From CAYPTB01 sp964413535 (GTDB lineage Bacteria; Planctomycetota; UBA1135; GCA-002686595): 64,000 nucleotides of DNA. The stretch covers positions 62,001 through 126,000 of the forward strand of contig CAYPTB010000045.1 of assembly GCA_964413535.1 (NCBI GenBank), given 5' to 3'. Below the pieces are notes generated by a model. The model ran no database searches. It was not told the DNA's origin and was given only the letters and a program-made list of their open reading frames with translations. Below, piece by piece: positions 1-8,157 of the stretch; position 1 is the stretch's first letter; each line of letters begins with the position of its first letter. The position numbers and the translations under genes are program-made.

Positions 1-246
1 ATCGAGCTCCACGACCTCGCGCGCCGAAGCGCGCAGCGCGAAGAGGTCGGGATGGACGAGCCGGCGCCATTCCTCGCGGTGCTCCGGGTCGTCGGAGGGC
101 ATGGGGAACAGGCGTGCGTCGGCCTCTTCCGACTGGTCGTCCTCGAGCAGGTCGTCGAGCTCCCGCAGGAGCGCCACGAGCCACGCGGGCAGGTTCTCGA
201 ACACGATCCGCCCGTCGAGGCCGCGAGTCAACCGGATCGGTATCAC
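1..246 (-). CDS. DUF2017-like protein, N-terminal part (runs off the window)
   Basis: A reading frame starting GTG at 246 overlaps the clpS stop by four bases (GTGA) and stays open to the window edge (82 codons). The visible protein begins VIPIRLTRGLDGRIVF and contains LLRELDDLLED, an acidic stretch, then LFPMPSDDPEHREEWRRLV. The pattern of an F-P-x-x-x-D segment followed by E-x-x-R-L-V resembles DUF2017, a family often encoded next to clpS. Its molecular role is unknown. The coupling to clpS suggests a role near Clp proteolysis, which is inference. The C-terminal part lies outside the window. Confidence 0.6.
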   Translation of the reverse strand, partial: MIPIRLTRGLDGRIVFENLPAWLVALLRELDDLLEDDQSEEADARLFPMPSDDPEHREEWRRLVHPDLFALRASAREVVELD

Positions 247-590
247 GCGTCCACCTTCTCGAGCGTCGCCAGGAGCTGCGCGCCGTGGAGCCTGGCCACG
301 TACTGTTCGGCCGTCTCCTTCGCTCCCGTCCACACGATCGCTCGACCCGTCGTGTGCACCTGCATCATGAGCGTGTGGGCCTTCTGCACCGAATAGCCGA
401 AGATCCGGCGCAGCACCATCGTCACGTAGGTCATGAGCGTGATCGGATCGTCGTGCACGATCACGTTCCAGGGCAGCGAGAGCTGGGTTGCTTCCTTCGC
501 GTCGGCTTGCTTCTCGGTCTTCGGACCCGCGACCGAGCCATCGGCCAGGACGGCCCGGCGCAGCTCGAGGTCGGACTCGAAGAACGGCAT
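243..590 (-). CDS. clpS: ATP-dependent Clp protease adaptor ClpS
   Basis: 115 residues, close to the usual ClpS length. The core matches ClpS: LPWNVIVHDDPITLMTYV (residues ~39-56), where the N/D-D-P segment lines the N-degron pocket, then HTLMMQVHTTGRAIVWTG and the C-terminal AEQYVARLHGAQLLATLE helix. ClpS docks on the N-terminal domain of ClpA or ClpC and delivers N-end-rule substrates to the protease. The first ~35 residues (acidic, Lys-rich) would be the flexible arm that enters the unfoldase. The start is ATG at 590. A TAGAAT hexamer lies only 6 bases upstream and no ribosome-binding site is visible, so the mRNA may be leaderless. No clp unfoldase gene is in the window. Confidence 0.92.
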   Translation of the reverse strand: MPFFESDLELRRAVLADGSVAGPKTEKQADAKEATQLSLPWNVIVHDDPITLMTYVTMVLRRIFGYSVQKAHTLMMQVHTTGRAIVWTGAKETAEQYVARLHGAQLLATLEKVDA

Positions 591-596
591 GAGCCC

Positions 597-602
597 ATTC
601 TA
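597..602 (-). promoter_or_regulatory. Putative -10 hexamer of clpS (TAGAAT)
   Basis: TAGAAT read on the minus strand ends 6 bases before the clpS ATG. Normal -10 to start-site spacing would put transcription initiation at or next to the start codon. No convincing -35 is visible. Confidence 0.45.
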
Positions 603-628
603 GAGCGGGGCTTCGGCGTGCGAACCGC

Positions 629-1780
629 TCATTCGAGGCGCCGGGCGAGCGCTTCGGCGACCGTTTCGTTGGCGCTCGGCGAGTAGTGTCCCTGCGGCAT
701 CCAAGCGGAATCGAGGTCGGCCAGCCCGTCGCTCGGCTCGATGCATTCGATCCCGCGTGCGGCCAGGTCGTCGACGAGCCGGGCCCAGTAGCGCCCGGCC
801 TCGAGGTCGGCGCGCGAGGGCAGCACGACGAGGCGCATGCGCGGCGCAGAGGTCGCCGCCTCGAGCACCAGGGCGCGCACGAGCTCGTACGGCTCGCTTC
901 GTTCGTCGCCGATCCAATGCTGCGTCGACCGGGCGCCGCGCTCCAGTTGCGTCAGCGCGAGCCGCGCCAGCGCCGAGCGATGGCTCCAGTGCGAGCCCGC
1001 AGGCGCGTAGGCGGCCGACCAGCGCCGGACGAAGAGGTCGTGCTCTCCGACCGCCGCGAGGAAGCGCCGCTGGTCGTCGAGCAGCTCGACGATGCGACCC
1101 GCGTCCGTTCCGGGATTGGGAACGAGCTCGAGGCGGCCGTCCTCGAGCTCGAAGCGCGGCTTGAAGGCGACGGAGATCGCGTAGTGACGCAGCGCCGGCG
1201 CGTAGGTGCTCACGGTGCGCAGCGCCGCGTCGGGCATGAGCACGAGCCACAGCTCGTCGGGGGCGAGCTTCGCGCCGTCGCGGCGGTGGCGCAGGAGCGC
1301 CTGGTCGAGGCCGTATCCGCCGACGCCGAGGTTGAAGAGGTGCAGATCCGGGCGACGCCGCTCCAGGGCGACCTCCCAGGTCTCGTCGTTCTCCACCTCG
1401 TCGCCGTGCGCGAAGGAACAGCCGACGACGACGATGCGTCGGGCTCCCGGGCGGGCCTCGAGTCCCCTGCGCGCGCCGTGCTCGTCGTAGTCCGCTCCGT
1501 GCGTCACCCAACCGAGCTCGGGATCGAGGATCAACCGGGCGCGCGCCGGATCCGCGTTGCTCGCGAAGAGGTCGAGCCGCTCGAGCGAGCGCTGCTGGGC
1601 CGCGTTGAACAGCGGCGGGTCGTAGGGCGCCACGCGCTGCCCGAAGAGCCACCCGTCGCCCAGGGCGGTGAACTGCACGACTTGATCGATGAGGGCGAGC
1701 GCCATCAGGGCCAGCGCGACGCCCCGCGCGCCGCGCACGAGCTTGCTGCGCGACTGCGCGCCGTCCACTTCACGGACCAT
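629..1780 (-). CDS. SGNH/GDSL-like hydrolase, membrane-anchored
   Basis: 383 residues. An N-terminal hydrophobic helix (about residues 19-37) suggests an exported or anchored protein. SGNH-fold landmarks follow: IVVVGCSFAHGDEV supplies the block I nucleophile serine (GCSF in place of GDS), NLGVGGYGLDQALL is the block II glycine, and HYSPSANETVAEAL near the C-terminus supplies the catalytic histidine. The substrate cannot be read from sequence; carbohydrate or acyl ester hydrolysis is typical of the superfamily. It stands alone between clpS and the gene ending at 1874, with its own -10-like TAGGAT. A second, divergent SGNH protein is at 16721-17791. Confidence 0.75.
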   Translation of the reverse strand: MVREVDGAQSRSKLVRGARGVALALMALALIDQVVQFTALGDGWLFGQRVAPYDPPLFNAAQQRSLERLDLFASNADPARARLILDPELGWVTHGADYDEHGARRGLEARPGARRIVVVGCSFAHGDEVENDETWEVALERRRPDLHLFNLGVGGYGLDQALLRHRRDGAKLAPDELWLVLMPDAALRTVSTYAPALRHYAISVAFKPRFELEDGRLELVPNPGTDAGRIVELLDDQRRFLAAVGEHDLFVRRWSAAYAPAGSHWSHRSALARLALTQLERGARSTQHWIGDERSEPYELVRALVLEAATSAPRMRLVVLPSRADLEAGRYWARLVDDLAARGIECIEPSDGLADLDSAWMPQGHYSPSANETVAEALARRLE

Positions 1781-1789
1781 CTCCGAAGC

Positions 1790-1795
1790 ATCCTA
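1790..1795 (-). promoter_or_regulatory. Putative -10 hexamer (TAGGAT) of the SGNH hydrolase gene
   Basis: Minus-strand TAGGAT ends 9 bases before the ATG at 1780. There is no Shine-Dalgarno-like sequence between them, which fits a nearly leaderless mRNA. Confidence 0.4.
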
Positions 1796-1873
1796 CGCGC
1801 AGCGACGCGCACCTGCGGATGGGAGTGGGGTCAGGTCGGGTCCGCAGTCGCCGATCCGGTCTCTTCGCATCTC

Positions 1874-3154
1874 TCACGGAACGTGGAAGTGCACCACGTC
1901 CACGCCTTCGCGGACCGCCTGCTCGTGAGATCCTCCGCGGCGCCGGAGCACGATCTTGGCGCCTTCCGTCGGGACGTCGTGGATCAGCACGAGCGCTCCA
2001 TCGATGGACTCGACCGCGAGGCCGAGATCCAAATCGTCCTGGATGACGCCCACCATTCCGTCATACGGGGGATATCCAGCGTGTCCCTGGATCGCGAGTG
2101 GCGTGCCGTTCGCCGTTTCGGCGCTCACCACCACGGACATGCCGAGCGCGAGGCGGAAGTGGAAGGCGGGACCGAGGGAATCGCCGAGCGCGAGCTTCGG
2201 AGCGGGATGCGGCGCGAAGCCGGGCTTGCGGATCACGAGGTCGACGCTCGAGCCGAACGCGGGTCCGATCAGGAAAGCTCCGTCGTCGTCGGTTCGCCCG
2301 ACGGACCGATGCTCCTTCCAGCGAACGGAGTGACCGGCGGCGACCACGGCGACGATCTCCGCGGCTGCGATCGGACGGTCGGACGGATCCACGACGACGC
2401 CACGCACGAACCGGCCGGGCTCCGTGAGGAACAGGTCCACGACGCGCGTTTCGCTGGCCCCGAGCGGTTCGATCGGGTGCCCTTCCCCGAGCGCTCCCAG
2501 CGCGTCCACGACGAAGAGCTTCAGCGGAAGGTCGGCCGGTACGCCGCTGAACTTCGCCTCGCCCCGAGCATTCGGCCGCTGCGTGGCGTGCTCCCGCCAA
2601 ACGCGATCGTCATCGAACTCCAAACGGGCGTCGAGACGGACGGCGTACGCGGACGCCGTTCCTCCAGCGACCGCGAGGCGCACGCCGAGCTCGTTGGCTC
2701 GATCGAGGACGACCGTCAGGCGATTTCCCGCGGGACGCACGACGACGGACTCGCGGAAGCCCGGAGCGGACACCGCGAGCTCTGCGACGCCCGCGGGCAA
2801 CTCGGCGAACGCGCCCCGACCGCTGGCGTCGGAGAAAGCGCTCTCCACGAAGGGCGGGCGCGGGGCGACGACGGCGTTGCCCACCGGCGCGCCGCCGGGT
2901 TCCGAGACGAAGAAAGTGAGCGCCGGCTCGTGCGCGGCGGAGGGCGATGCGTCGATCCGGGTTCCCGACGGCGACAGTGATGCGCTCCCCCGTTCGTCCT
3001 CCGGCGGGACGCGGGCGTCGCGCTGCGCCCCGCGCACGGCGCGCGAGCGCTCGAAGTCCGTTGGGTGCTCGCGCGCCGTCGGAACGAGGAACACGAGGAG
3101 CCCCGCGAGTACGGCGAAGGTCGCCGCCAGCGCCAGCACGCGCGCTCCCGTCAT
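1874..3154 (-). CDS. Membrane-anchored carboxypeptidase-regulatory-like (beta-sandwich) protein
   Basis: 426 residues from the ATG at 3154, chosen because it overlaps the upstream phosphatase stop as ATGA and directly precedes the export signal ALAATFAVLAGLLVFLV. A low-complexity linker follows, then repeated beta-sandwich segments of the carboxypeptidase-D regulatory type, for example GGAPVGNAVV (residues ~90) and RGVVVDPSDRPIAAAEIVAV, each followed by D-A/D-G strand signatures and PGF turns. These domains have no catalytic residues and usually act as surface or adhesive modules. Similar folds occur at 33999-35876 and in the extracellular part of the sigma fusion at 29951-32545. Translational coupling with the tyrosine phosphatase implies a shared process, which is not identified. 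Confidence 0.65.
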   Translation of the reverse strand: MTGARVLALAATFAVLAGLLVFLVPTAREHPTDFERSRAVRGAQRDARVPPEDERGSASLSPSGTRIDASPSAAHEPALTFFVSEPGGAPVGNAVVAPRPPFVESAFSDASGRGAFAELPAGVAELAVSAPGFRESVVVRPAGNRLTVVLDRANELGVRLAVAGGTASAYAVRLDARLEFDDDRVWREHATQRPNARGEAKFSGVPADLPLKLFVVDALGALGEGHPIEPLGASETRVVDLFLTEPGRFVRGVVVDPSDRPIAAAEIVAVVAAGHSVRWKEHRSVGRTDDDGAFLIGPAFGSSVDLVIRKPGFAPHPAPKLALGDSLGPAFHFRLALGMSVVVSAETANGTPLAIQGHAGYPPYDGMVGVIQDDLDLGLAVESIDGALVLIHDVPTEGAKIVLRRRGGSHEQAVREGVDVVHFHVP

Positions 3155-3627
3155 CGCTTCGCCTCGAGGGCTGCCACGAGCGCCTCGACGCATTCAGCAA
3201 CGGTCGCGAGGACTTCCTCGAGCCGGCCCTCGAACATCGGGTCGGCGATCTCGTCCGTGCGACCCAGCGCGGCGGTGAGCAGGAACGAGCGCCGCGTGAA
3301 CGCGGGCGTGGCCGGGAGCGCGTGCAGGTGCTCGCGCTTCATGGCGAGGACGACCGTGTTCGAGTCGAGCTGCGGCAGGAGGACCTCGAGCACCGTCGGA
3401 CGGAACGCGTTCGTCCAGGCTCGGTCCACGCCGCGTGCGTGGAGCGCGCGCGCGGCGCCGGTGTGGATGCGCTCGTTCCGATAGACCGTCGCACCCGACC
3501 GCACGGGCAGGGGGCAGCCGAGGTGCCGGGCGTACAGCTCGGCGAAGGCCGAGCGAATCATGTTGCCCGAGCACAGGAAAGCCAGACCCGAGGCGTCGCG
3601 CAAGGCGGCTGTCAGCGCGGAGTCCAC
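3151..3627 (-). CDS. Low-molecular-weight protein-tyrosine-phosphatase family protein
   Basis: 158 residues, normal for the family. LAFLCSGNMIRSAFAELYA holds the CX5R(S) P-loop (Cys19, Arg25 by count), with hydrophobic strands before it, and DEIADPMFEG near the C-terminus carries the general-acid Asp-Pro pair. The family dephosphorylates phosphotyrosine; bacterial members often reset exopolysaccharide-controlling tyrosine kinases (Wzb type), while related folds reduce arsenate. The conserved R-S and D-P favour phosphatase. No tyrosine kinase is nearby. It starts with GTG at 3627, six bases after a TAGGAT hexamer, and its stop overlaps the next gene (ATGA). Confidence 0.8.
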   Translation of the reverse strand: MDSALTAALRDASGLAFLCSGNMIRSAFAELYARHLGCPLPVRSGATVYRNERIHTGAARALHARGVDRAWTNAFRPTVLEVLLPQLDSNTVVLAMKREHLHALPATPAFTRRSFLLTAALGRTDEIADPMFEGRLEEVLATVAECVEALVAALEAKR

Positions 3628-3633
3628 CCCGGC

Positions 3634-3639
3634 ATCCTA
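3634..3639 (-). promoter_or_regulatory. Putative -10 hexamer (TAGGAT) of the phosphatase gene
   Basis: Minus-strand TAGGAT ends 6 bases before the GTG start at 3627, so transcription would be expected to begin at or beside the start codon. Confidence 0.42.
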
Positions 3640-3956
3640 CGCAGGGACGGCGCTGACGCCGGAACGGCGGGCCACGACGCAGGTGGCGGGAGCGCGGTCG
3701 TCGCCGAAGGGGTCGAGCGACGAAGCGCGTGCTGCGCCCGAGGCTGCGCACGCGAATGGGGTGGGAGACGCTCCACGACGACCCCTGTGCGATCGGAAGA
3801 GTCCGTGCCGATCCTGCTCCTGAACAGGCCCGACGCAGCCTCGGTCCGCCCTCCCGTCCGGAGCGCCTCCCGTGGTCGTCGCGCACTTCGATGGAGCACC
3901 GATCGACGGAGTTCCCTCTCGTCGGGGGATTTCGCTCGCTCGGAAGCGCGGCGAGC
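3640..3956. other. Non-coding stretch between phosphatase and FAD dehydrogenase genes
   Basis: No frame here has a plausible protein; the open frames are arginine-rich by-products of GC composition. Apart from the phosphatase promoter at its left edge I see no repeat, strong hairpin or RNA gene. Confidence 0.5.
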
Positions 3957-5705
3957 TCAGGCCAGGGCGCGCGCGATCGCCGCGGCTGCGCGGCGGCCGT
4001 CCAGGGCGGCCGAGACGATGCCGCCGGCGTAGCCTGCGCCCTCGCCGCAGGGATACAGGCCGAGGAGCTGTGCCGACTCGCAGGTCGCGGGCTCGCGCTC
4101 GATCCGGACGGGTGAGCTCGTGCGCGTCTCGACGCCCAGGACCTGACCCTGCTCCGAGGCGAAACCGGCGATCCTGGCGTCGAACGCGGGCAGCGCCGCT
4201 CGCAGGCGCTCCAGGATCCCGCGCGGGAGGAGCTCCGCCAGGTCGCCGGGAGTCACGCCCGGCCGGTAGCTCGTCGCGAGGGCGGGGCCGCACGCGCGAG
4301 CGCCCGCTGCGACGAGATCGGCGCGCTGACTCGGGGCGCGGTTGCGCCCGCCGCCGCGCGCGGCGGCGAGGGTCTCGAGCGCGCGCTGGAGGCGGACGCC
4401 GAAGAGCGGATCGAGGTCGGGGGAGGCGGGCAGGTGCGCGGGGAGCGCGCAGGCTTCGCCGGGGGCGCTCGCGGAGTCCGAGGTCCCGGACGCGCCTTGG
4501 CCGGACGATGCGGCCGCGCGAGCTCGGTCGAAGAGCTCGAGCCAGCCCCAGCGCTCGCCGCGCACTCCGCACCAGTCCTCCGGCTCGATCGCCACGACGA
4601 GCCCCGAGTTCGCGAAGGGCGAGTCGCGCCGCGAGAGGCTCATGCCGTTCAGCACGACGCGCGCCGGCGACGTGGTGGTGGGGACGACGAAGCCGCCCGG
4701 GCACATGCAGAAGCTGTAGACGCCGCGTCCGTCGGCTTGCAGGGCGAGCTCGTAGAACGAAGGGGGCAGCTCGCACGACTCGCGCAAGCCTCCGTACTGG
4801 CGCTCGTCGAGCCAGGCTTGCGGATGCTCGATGCGCACGCCCATGGCGAAGCCCTTCGGCACGAGTCGCGCGCCGGCGCGCTCGGCCATGTACAGCGCGT
4901 CGAGCGCGCTGTGACCCGTCGCCAGGACCACGGCGTCGCACGCCACGCGCGCGCGCTCGTCCGTGTCGAGGTTCCGCGCCACGACGGCCGCGATGCGCGG
5001 ACGCGGGCCCGCGCGCGTCGTCTCGAGCTCTTCGGCGCGATGCCCGAAGCGAACGACGCCGCCCGAGCGCAGGATCGTCTCGCGCAGCGCCAGGACGACC
5101 TCCGGCAAGCGGTTCGAGCCCACGTGCGGCCGCCAGCTCGCGAGGATGTCGGGACGCGCGCCGTGCGCCACGAGCGTCTCGAGCACGCCGCGCACGTCCG
5201 CCTTGCTCCCGCTGCGCGCGTAGAGCTTGCCGTCGGAGTACGTGCCCGCGCCGCCCTCGCCGAAGCAATAGTTGGAGTCGGGATCCGCCGGCTCGCCGCG
5301 GTGCAAGCGCGCGATGTGCTTGCGCCGCGTCTGGACGTCGCGGCCGCGCTCGAGGAGGGTGACCTGCAGACCGGCGGCCAGCAGATCCAGCGCGGCGAAC
5401 AGTCCCGCCGGTCCGCTTCCGATCACGGCGACGTGTCGCGCGTTCGGACCGGGACGCTCGAAAGTCGGCGGCGTCGTCGCGGGAGCGGCCGGCACGGCCT
5501 CGTTCGAAAGCCACACGTCCAGCGCCACGCGCCACACTCGGTGGCGCCTCCGCGCGTCGAACGAGACGCGCGTCGCGCGGGCCTCGGCGACCGCTTCCCG
5601 CCGGAGGCCGAGCTCCGCGGCGGCGGCGTTCGCCAGGGCGCTCCGATCGTCCAGGGGCGGCGGCTCCTCCCCCGGCGGAAAGGTCAGCTCGGCGCGGCGC
5701 GGCAT
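3957..5705 (-). CDS. FAD-dependent dehydrogenase, COG2509 type
   Basis: 582 residues from the ATG at 5705. After a ~90-residue N-terminal domain comes the dinucleotide-binding loop HVAVIGSGPAGLFAALDLL with its acidic strand end LLERG. Family-diagnostic segments follow: NYCFGEGGAGTYSDGKLY, FCMCPGGFVVPTTT, NGMSLSRRDSPFANSGLVV, and a C-terminal GLYPCGEGAGYAGGIVSAA that closes the FAD site. This is the uncharacterised FAD dehydrogenase group often annotated only as an NAD(P)/FAD-dependent oxidoreductase; the substrate is unknown. A ~30-residue Ala/Ser/Gly-rich insertion near residue 400 looks lineage-specific. It diverges from zwf across 66 bases; a CACAAT element nine bases upstream may be its -10. 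Confidence 0.85.
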   Translation of the reverse strand: MPRRAELTFPPGEEPPPLDDRSALANAAAAELGLRREAVAEARATRVSFDARRRHRVWRVALDVWLSNEAVPAAPATTPPTFERPGPNARHVAVIGSGPAGLFAALDLLAAGLQVTLLERGRDVQTRRKHIARLHRGEPADPDSNYCFGEGGAGTYSDGKLYARSGSKADVRGVLETLVAHGARPDILASWRPHVGSNRLPEVVLALRETILRSGGVVRFGHRAEELETTRAGPRPRIAAVVARNLDTDERARVACDAVVLATGHSALDALYMAERAGARLVPKGFAMGVRIEHPQAWLDERQYGGLRESCELPPSFYELALQADGRGVYSFCMCPGGFVVPTTTSPARVVLNGMSLSRRDSPFANSGLVVAIEPEDWCGVRGERWGWLELFDRARAAASSGQGASGTSDSASAPGEACALPAHLPASPDLDPLFGVRLQRALETLAAARGGGRNRAPSQRADLVAAGARACGPALATSYRPGVTPGDLAELLPRGILERLRAALPAFDARIAGFASEQGQVLGVETRTSSPVRIEREPATCESAQLLGLYPCGEGAGYAGGIVSAALDGRRAAAAIARALA

Positions 5706-5771
5706 GGGAACCCCATTGTGGCACACGGGGCCCGCCTGGAGTCCTGGACCGCCGCGTGGCAAAGTGGTCGC

Positions 5772-7331
5772 GTGAGTTCCAGCCCGGTTCACGTCGCCGC
5801 CAGCGCGACGAACGAGCGTCCCCTGCTGCGCACGCGGAAGCCCGATCCCTGCACCGCCGTGCTCTTCGGCGTCACCGGCGACCTCGCGAAGCGCAAGCTC
5901 GTTCCGGCGCTCTACAACTTGGCCGTCGCGAAGGCGCTGCCCGAACGCTTCGCGCTCGTCGGCTTCTCGCGTTCGGCGAGCGACGCGAACGAGCTGCGCG
6001 CGACGCTGAAGGCGTCTCTCGCGAAGTTCTCGCGCACGCAGCCGGTCGACGAGGCCGTCTGGCGCGACTTCTCCAACAGCATCCACGCCGTCGCGGGCAG
6101 CATCGACGACACGGATTCCTTCCGAACGCTCGCCCGCAAGCTCACGGAGATCGAGCGCGGCGCCGGCACCGAGGGCAACCGCCTGTGCTACCTGTCGATG
6201 CCGGCCAGCGCGTTCCCCGTGGTCCTGCCGCAGATACGCGAGGTCGGGATCGTGCGCCACGCCTTCGGCGAGACCGCCAAGCCCTGGTCGCGCGTCATCA
6301 TCGAGAAACCCTTCGGGCGCGACCTCGAGTCGGCGCGTGAGCTCAACCACCTCGTCCACGAGATCCTCGACGAGAGACAGGTCTACCGGATCGATCACTA
6401 CCTCGGTAAGGAGACCGTCCAGAACATCCTCGTCTTCCGCTTCGGGAACACGATCTTCGAGCCGCTGTGGAATCGCAACCACATCGACCACGTGCAGATC
6501 ACGATGGCGGAGTCGATCGGCGTCGAGGGCCGCGGCGCGTTCTACGAGGAGACGGGCGTGTTGCGCGACATCGTGCAGAACCACCTGCTCCAGGTGCTGG
6601 GGCTCGTGACGATGGAGCCCCCGGTCTCGATGGACGCGGACGAGATCCGCAACATGAAGGCCCAAGCCCTGCGCTCGCTGCGCAAGATCCAACCGTTCGA
6701 GGTCGATGCGAACGTCGTGCGCGGGCAGTACGAGGGTTACCGCTCCGAGCCGGGCGTGGCGAAGGACTCGATCGTTCCGACCTACGTCGCCGTCGTCGCG
6801 CACATCGACAACTGGCGCTGGCAGGGAGTGCCGTTCTACCTGCGCGCGGGCAAGGGGCTCGCCAAGCGTTTCACCGAGGTCTCGATCCACTTCAAGTCGA
6901 TCCCCTTCTGCCTCTACGGCGACGAAGCGACCTGTCAGCTCATCCCCGACAACGTGCTCAAGATCCGCATCCAGCCCGACGAGGGGATCTCGCTGAACAT
7001 CGCGAGCAAGATCCCGGGGGAGGATCTCTCCGTGGGCGCCGTGACGATGGACTTCCTGTACTCGGAAGCCTTCGACAAGCAGCCGGCCGAAGCCTACGAG
7101 CGACTGCTGCTCGACGCGATGCGCGGCGATGCGACGCTGTTCGCGCGCCACGACGAGGTCGAGCACTCCTGGCGTTTCTGCGACCCGATCCTCGAGCACT
7201 GGAAGGAGTCGGGCTTCGACTCCATTCCTCTCTATCCGCGCGGGAGCGCGGGCCCCGAGGAGGCGCGCAAGATGCTCGCCGAACGCGGACACCGTTGGGT
7301 GCCCTTGACTCAGGTGCCGCCGCGGACTTGA
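5772..7331 (+). CDS. zwf: Glucose-6-phosphate 1-dehydrogenase
   Basis: 519 residues, matching the family. It oxidises glucose-6-phosphate to 6-phosphogluconolactone with NADP(+), the first step of the oxidative pentose phosphate pathway. The N-terminal nucleotide-binding motif is FGVTGDLAKRKLVPALYNL; the substrate and active-site segment is YRIDHYLGKETVQNIL with catalytic His209; IIEKPFGRDLESA and RAGKGLAKR are further landmarks. The start is taken as GTG at 5772 because it gives a normal length with a short N-terminal tail; no strong ribosome-binding site supports it. The gene overlaps pgl by one base (TGATG), and gnd follows, so all three oxidative-branch enzymes lie in order. Confidence 0.96.
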   Translation: MSSSPVHVAASATNERPLLRTRKPDPCTAVLFGVTGDLAKRKLVPALYNLAVAKALPERFALVGFSRSASDANELRATLKASLAKFSRTQPVDEAVWRDFSNSIHAVAGSIDDTDSFRTLARKLTEIERGAGTEGNRLCYLSMPASAFPVVLPQIREVGIVRHAFGETAKPWSRVIIEKPFGRDLESARELNHLVHEILDERQVYRIDHYLGKETVQNILVFRFGNTIFEPLWNRNHIDHVQITMAESIGVEGRGAFYEETGVLRDIVQNHLLQVLGLVTMEPPVSMDADEIRNMKAQALRSLRKIQPFEVDANVVRGQYEGYRSEPGVAKDSIVPTYVAVVAHIDNWRWQGVPFYLRAGKGLAKRFTEVSIHFKSIPFCLYGDEATCQLIPDNVLKIRIQPDEGISLNIASKIPGEDLSVGAVTMDFLYSEAFDKQPAEAYERLLLDAMRGDATLFARHDEVEHSWRFCDPILEHWKESGFDSIPLYPRGSAGPEEARKMLAERGHRWVPLTQVPPRT

Positions 7332-8053
7332 TGTGGCCCGAGCTCGAGGTCGCGACGGATCCCGAGCAGCTCGCCAGGACCGGAGCGCGTTGGATCGGAT
7401 CCGTGATCGAATCGGCGTCGTCCACGAGGCCGATCAGCATCGCGCTCGCAGGCGGCACCACTCCGCGCCGCGTCTACGAGCTCCTCGCCGAGCAGTCGGT
7501 TCCCTTCGAGCGCGTCGCGATCTACTTCGGCGACGAGCGCTGCGTGCCCCCCGACGATCCGCACAGCAATTTCCGCATGGCGCGCGAGGCGTTGCTCGAC
7601 CGGGTCGGGGCCGAGCGTTTCGCGGCGGTCCACCGCATCCGCGGCGAAGATGCCGACGTCGAGGGCGAGGCTCGACGATACGGTGCGCTCGTTCCCGACG
7701 CGTTCGACCTGGTTCTCCTGGGGATGGGCGAAGACGGTCACACGGCGTCGCTCTTTCCGGGTGATCCGGCGCTGCTCGAGCTGAAGCGCAGGGCGGTCGC
7801 CGTCGTGGGTCCGAAGCCGCCGCCGCGCCGGATCACCCTCACCCCCCGAGCGATCGTGGCGGCCCGGCGCATCCTGGTCCTCGTGGCGGGCGGCGAGAAA
7901 GCCCGAGTGCTCGCCCAGGCGCTCGAAGCCCCGATGGACGTGCACCGGCTTCCCGTCCAACTCGCGCGTTCGGCCGATCCCGGTAAGGTCCGGCAGTGGA
8001 TGCTCGATCGGGATGCGGCGGAGCACCTGCATCTCGACTGGTGGAAGGCGTGA
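7331..8053 (+). CDS. pgl: 6-phosphogluconolactonase (DevB type)
   Basis: 240 residues, typical of the family. It hydrolyses 6-phosphogluconolactone, the zwf product. Landmarks are ISIALAGGTTPRRVYELL (phosphate loop), YFGDERCVPPDDPHSNF and LLGMGEDGHTASLFPG, which contain the DERxVPxxxxxSN and GMGxDGHTASLFPG signatures. The ATG shares its A with the zwf stop (TGATG), so translation is probably coupled. A 104-base gap then separates it from gnd. Confidence 0.96.
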   Translation: MWPELEVATDPEQLARTGARWIGSVIESASSTRPISIALAGGTTPRRVYELLAEQSVPFERVAIYFGDERCVPPDDPHSNFRMAREALLDRVGAERFAAVHRIRGEDADVEGEARRYGALVPDAFDLVLLGMGEDGHTASLFPGDPALLELKRRAVAVVGPKPPPRRITLTPRAIVAARRILVLVAGGEKARVLAQALEAPMDVHRLPVQLARSADPGKVRQWMLDRDAAEHLHLDWWKA

Positions 8054-8145
8054 GCGCGCGGATCCTGGGTCGGTGCTAGGCTCTCGCCTCGACCCACCCG
8101 ATTGGCGGGGCGCCGGGCCCGCGTAGCGGGTCGCCCCAGGCGCCC

Positions 8146-8152
8146 GAGGAGG
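8146..8152 (+). promoter_or_regulatory. Shine-Dalgarno of gnd (GAGGAGG)
   Basis: GAGGAGG lies five bases before GTG 8158 and decides this start. It is one of few strong ribosome-binding sites in the window. Confidence 0.75.
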
Positions 8153-8157
8153 AACTC

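Noticed and set aside
3637..7292. Very long open frames opposite zwf and the FAD dehydrogenase
   Set aside because: They are Arg/Ala/His-rich antisense frames caused by GC bias; the opposite strand has unmistakable enzymes. The same applies to long frames at 16619-19927, 33661-36981 and 40902-44693.
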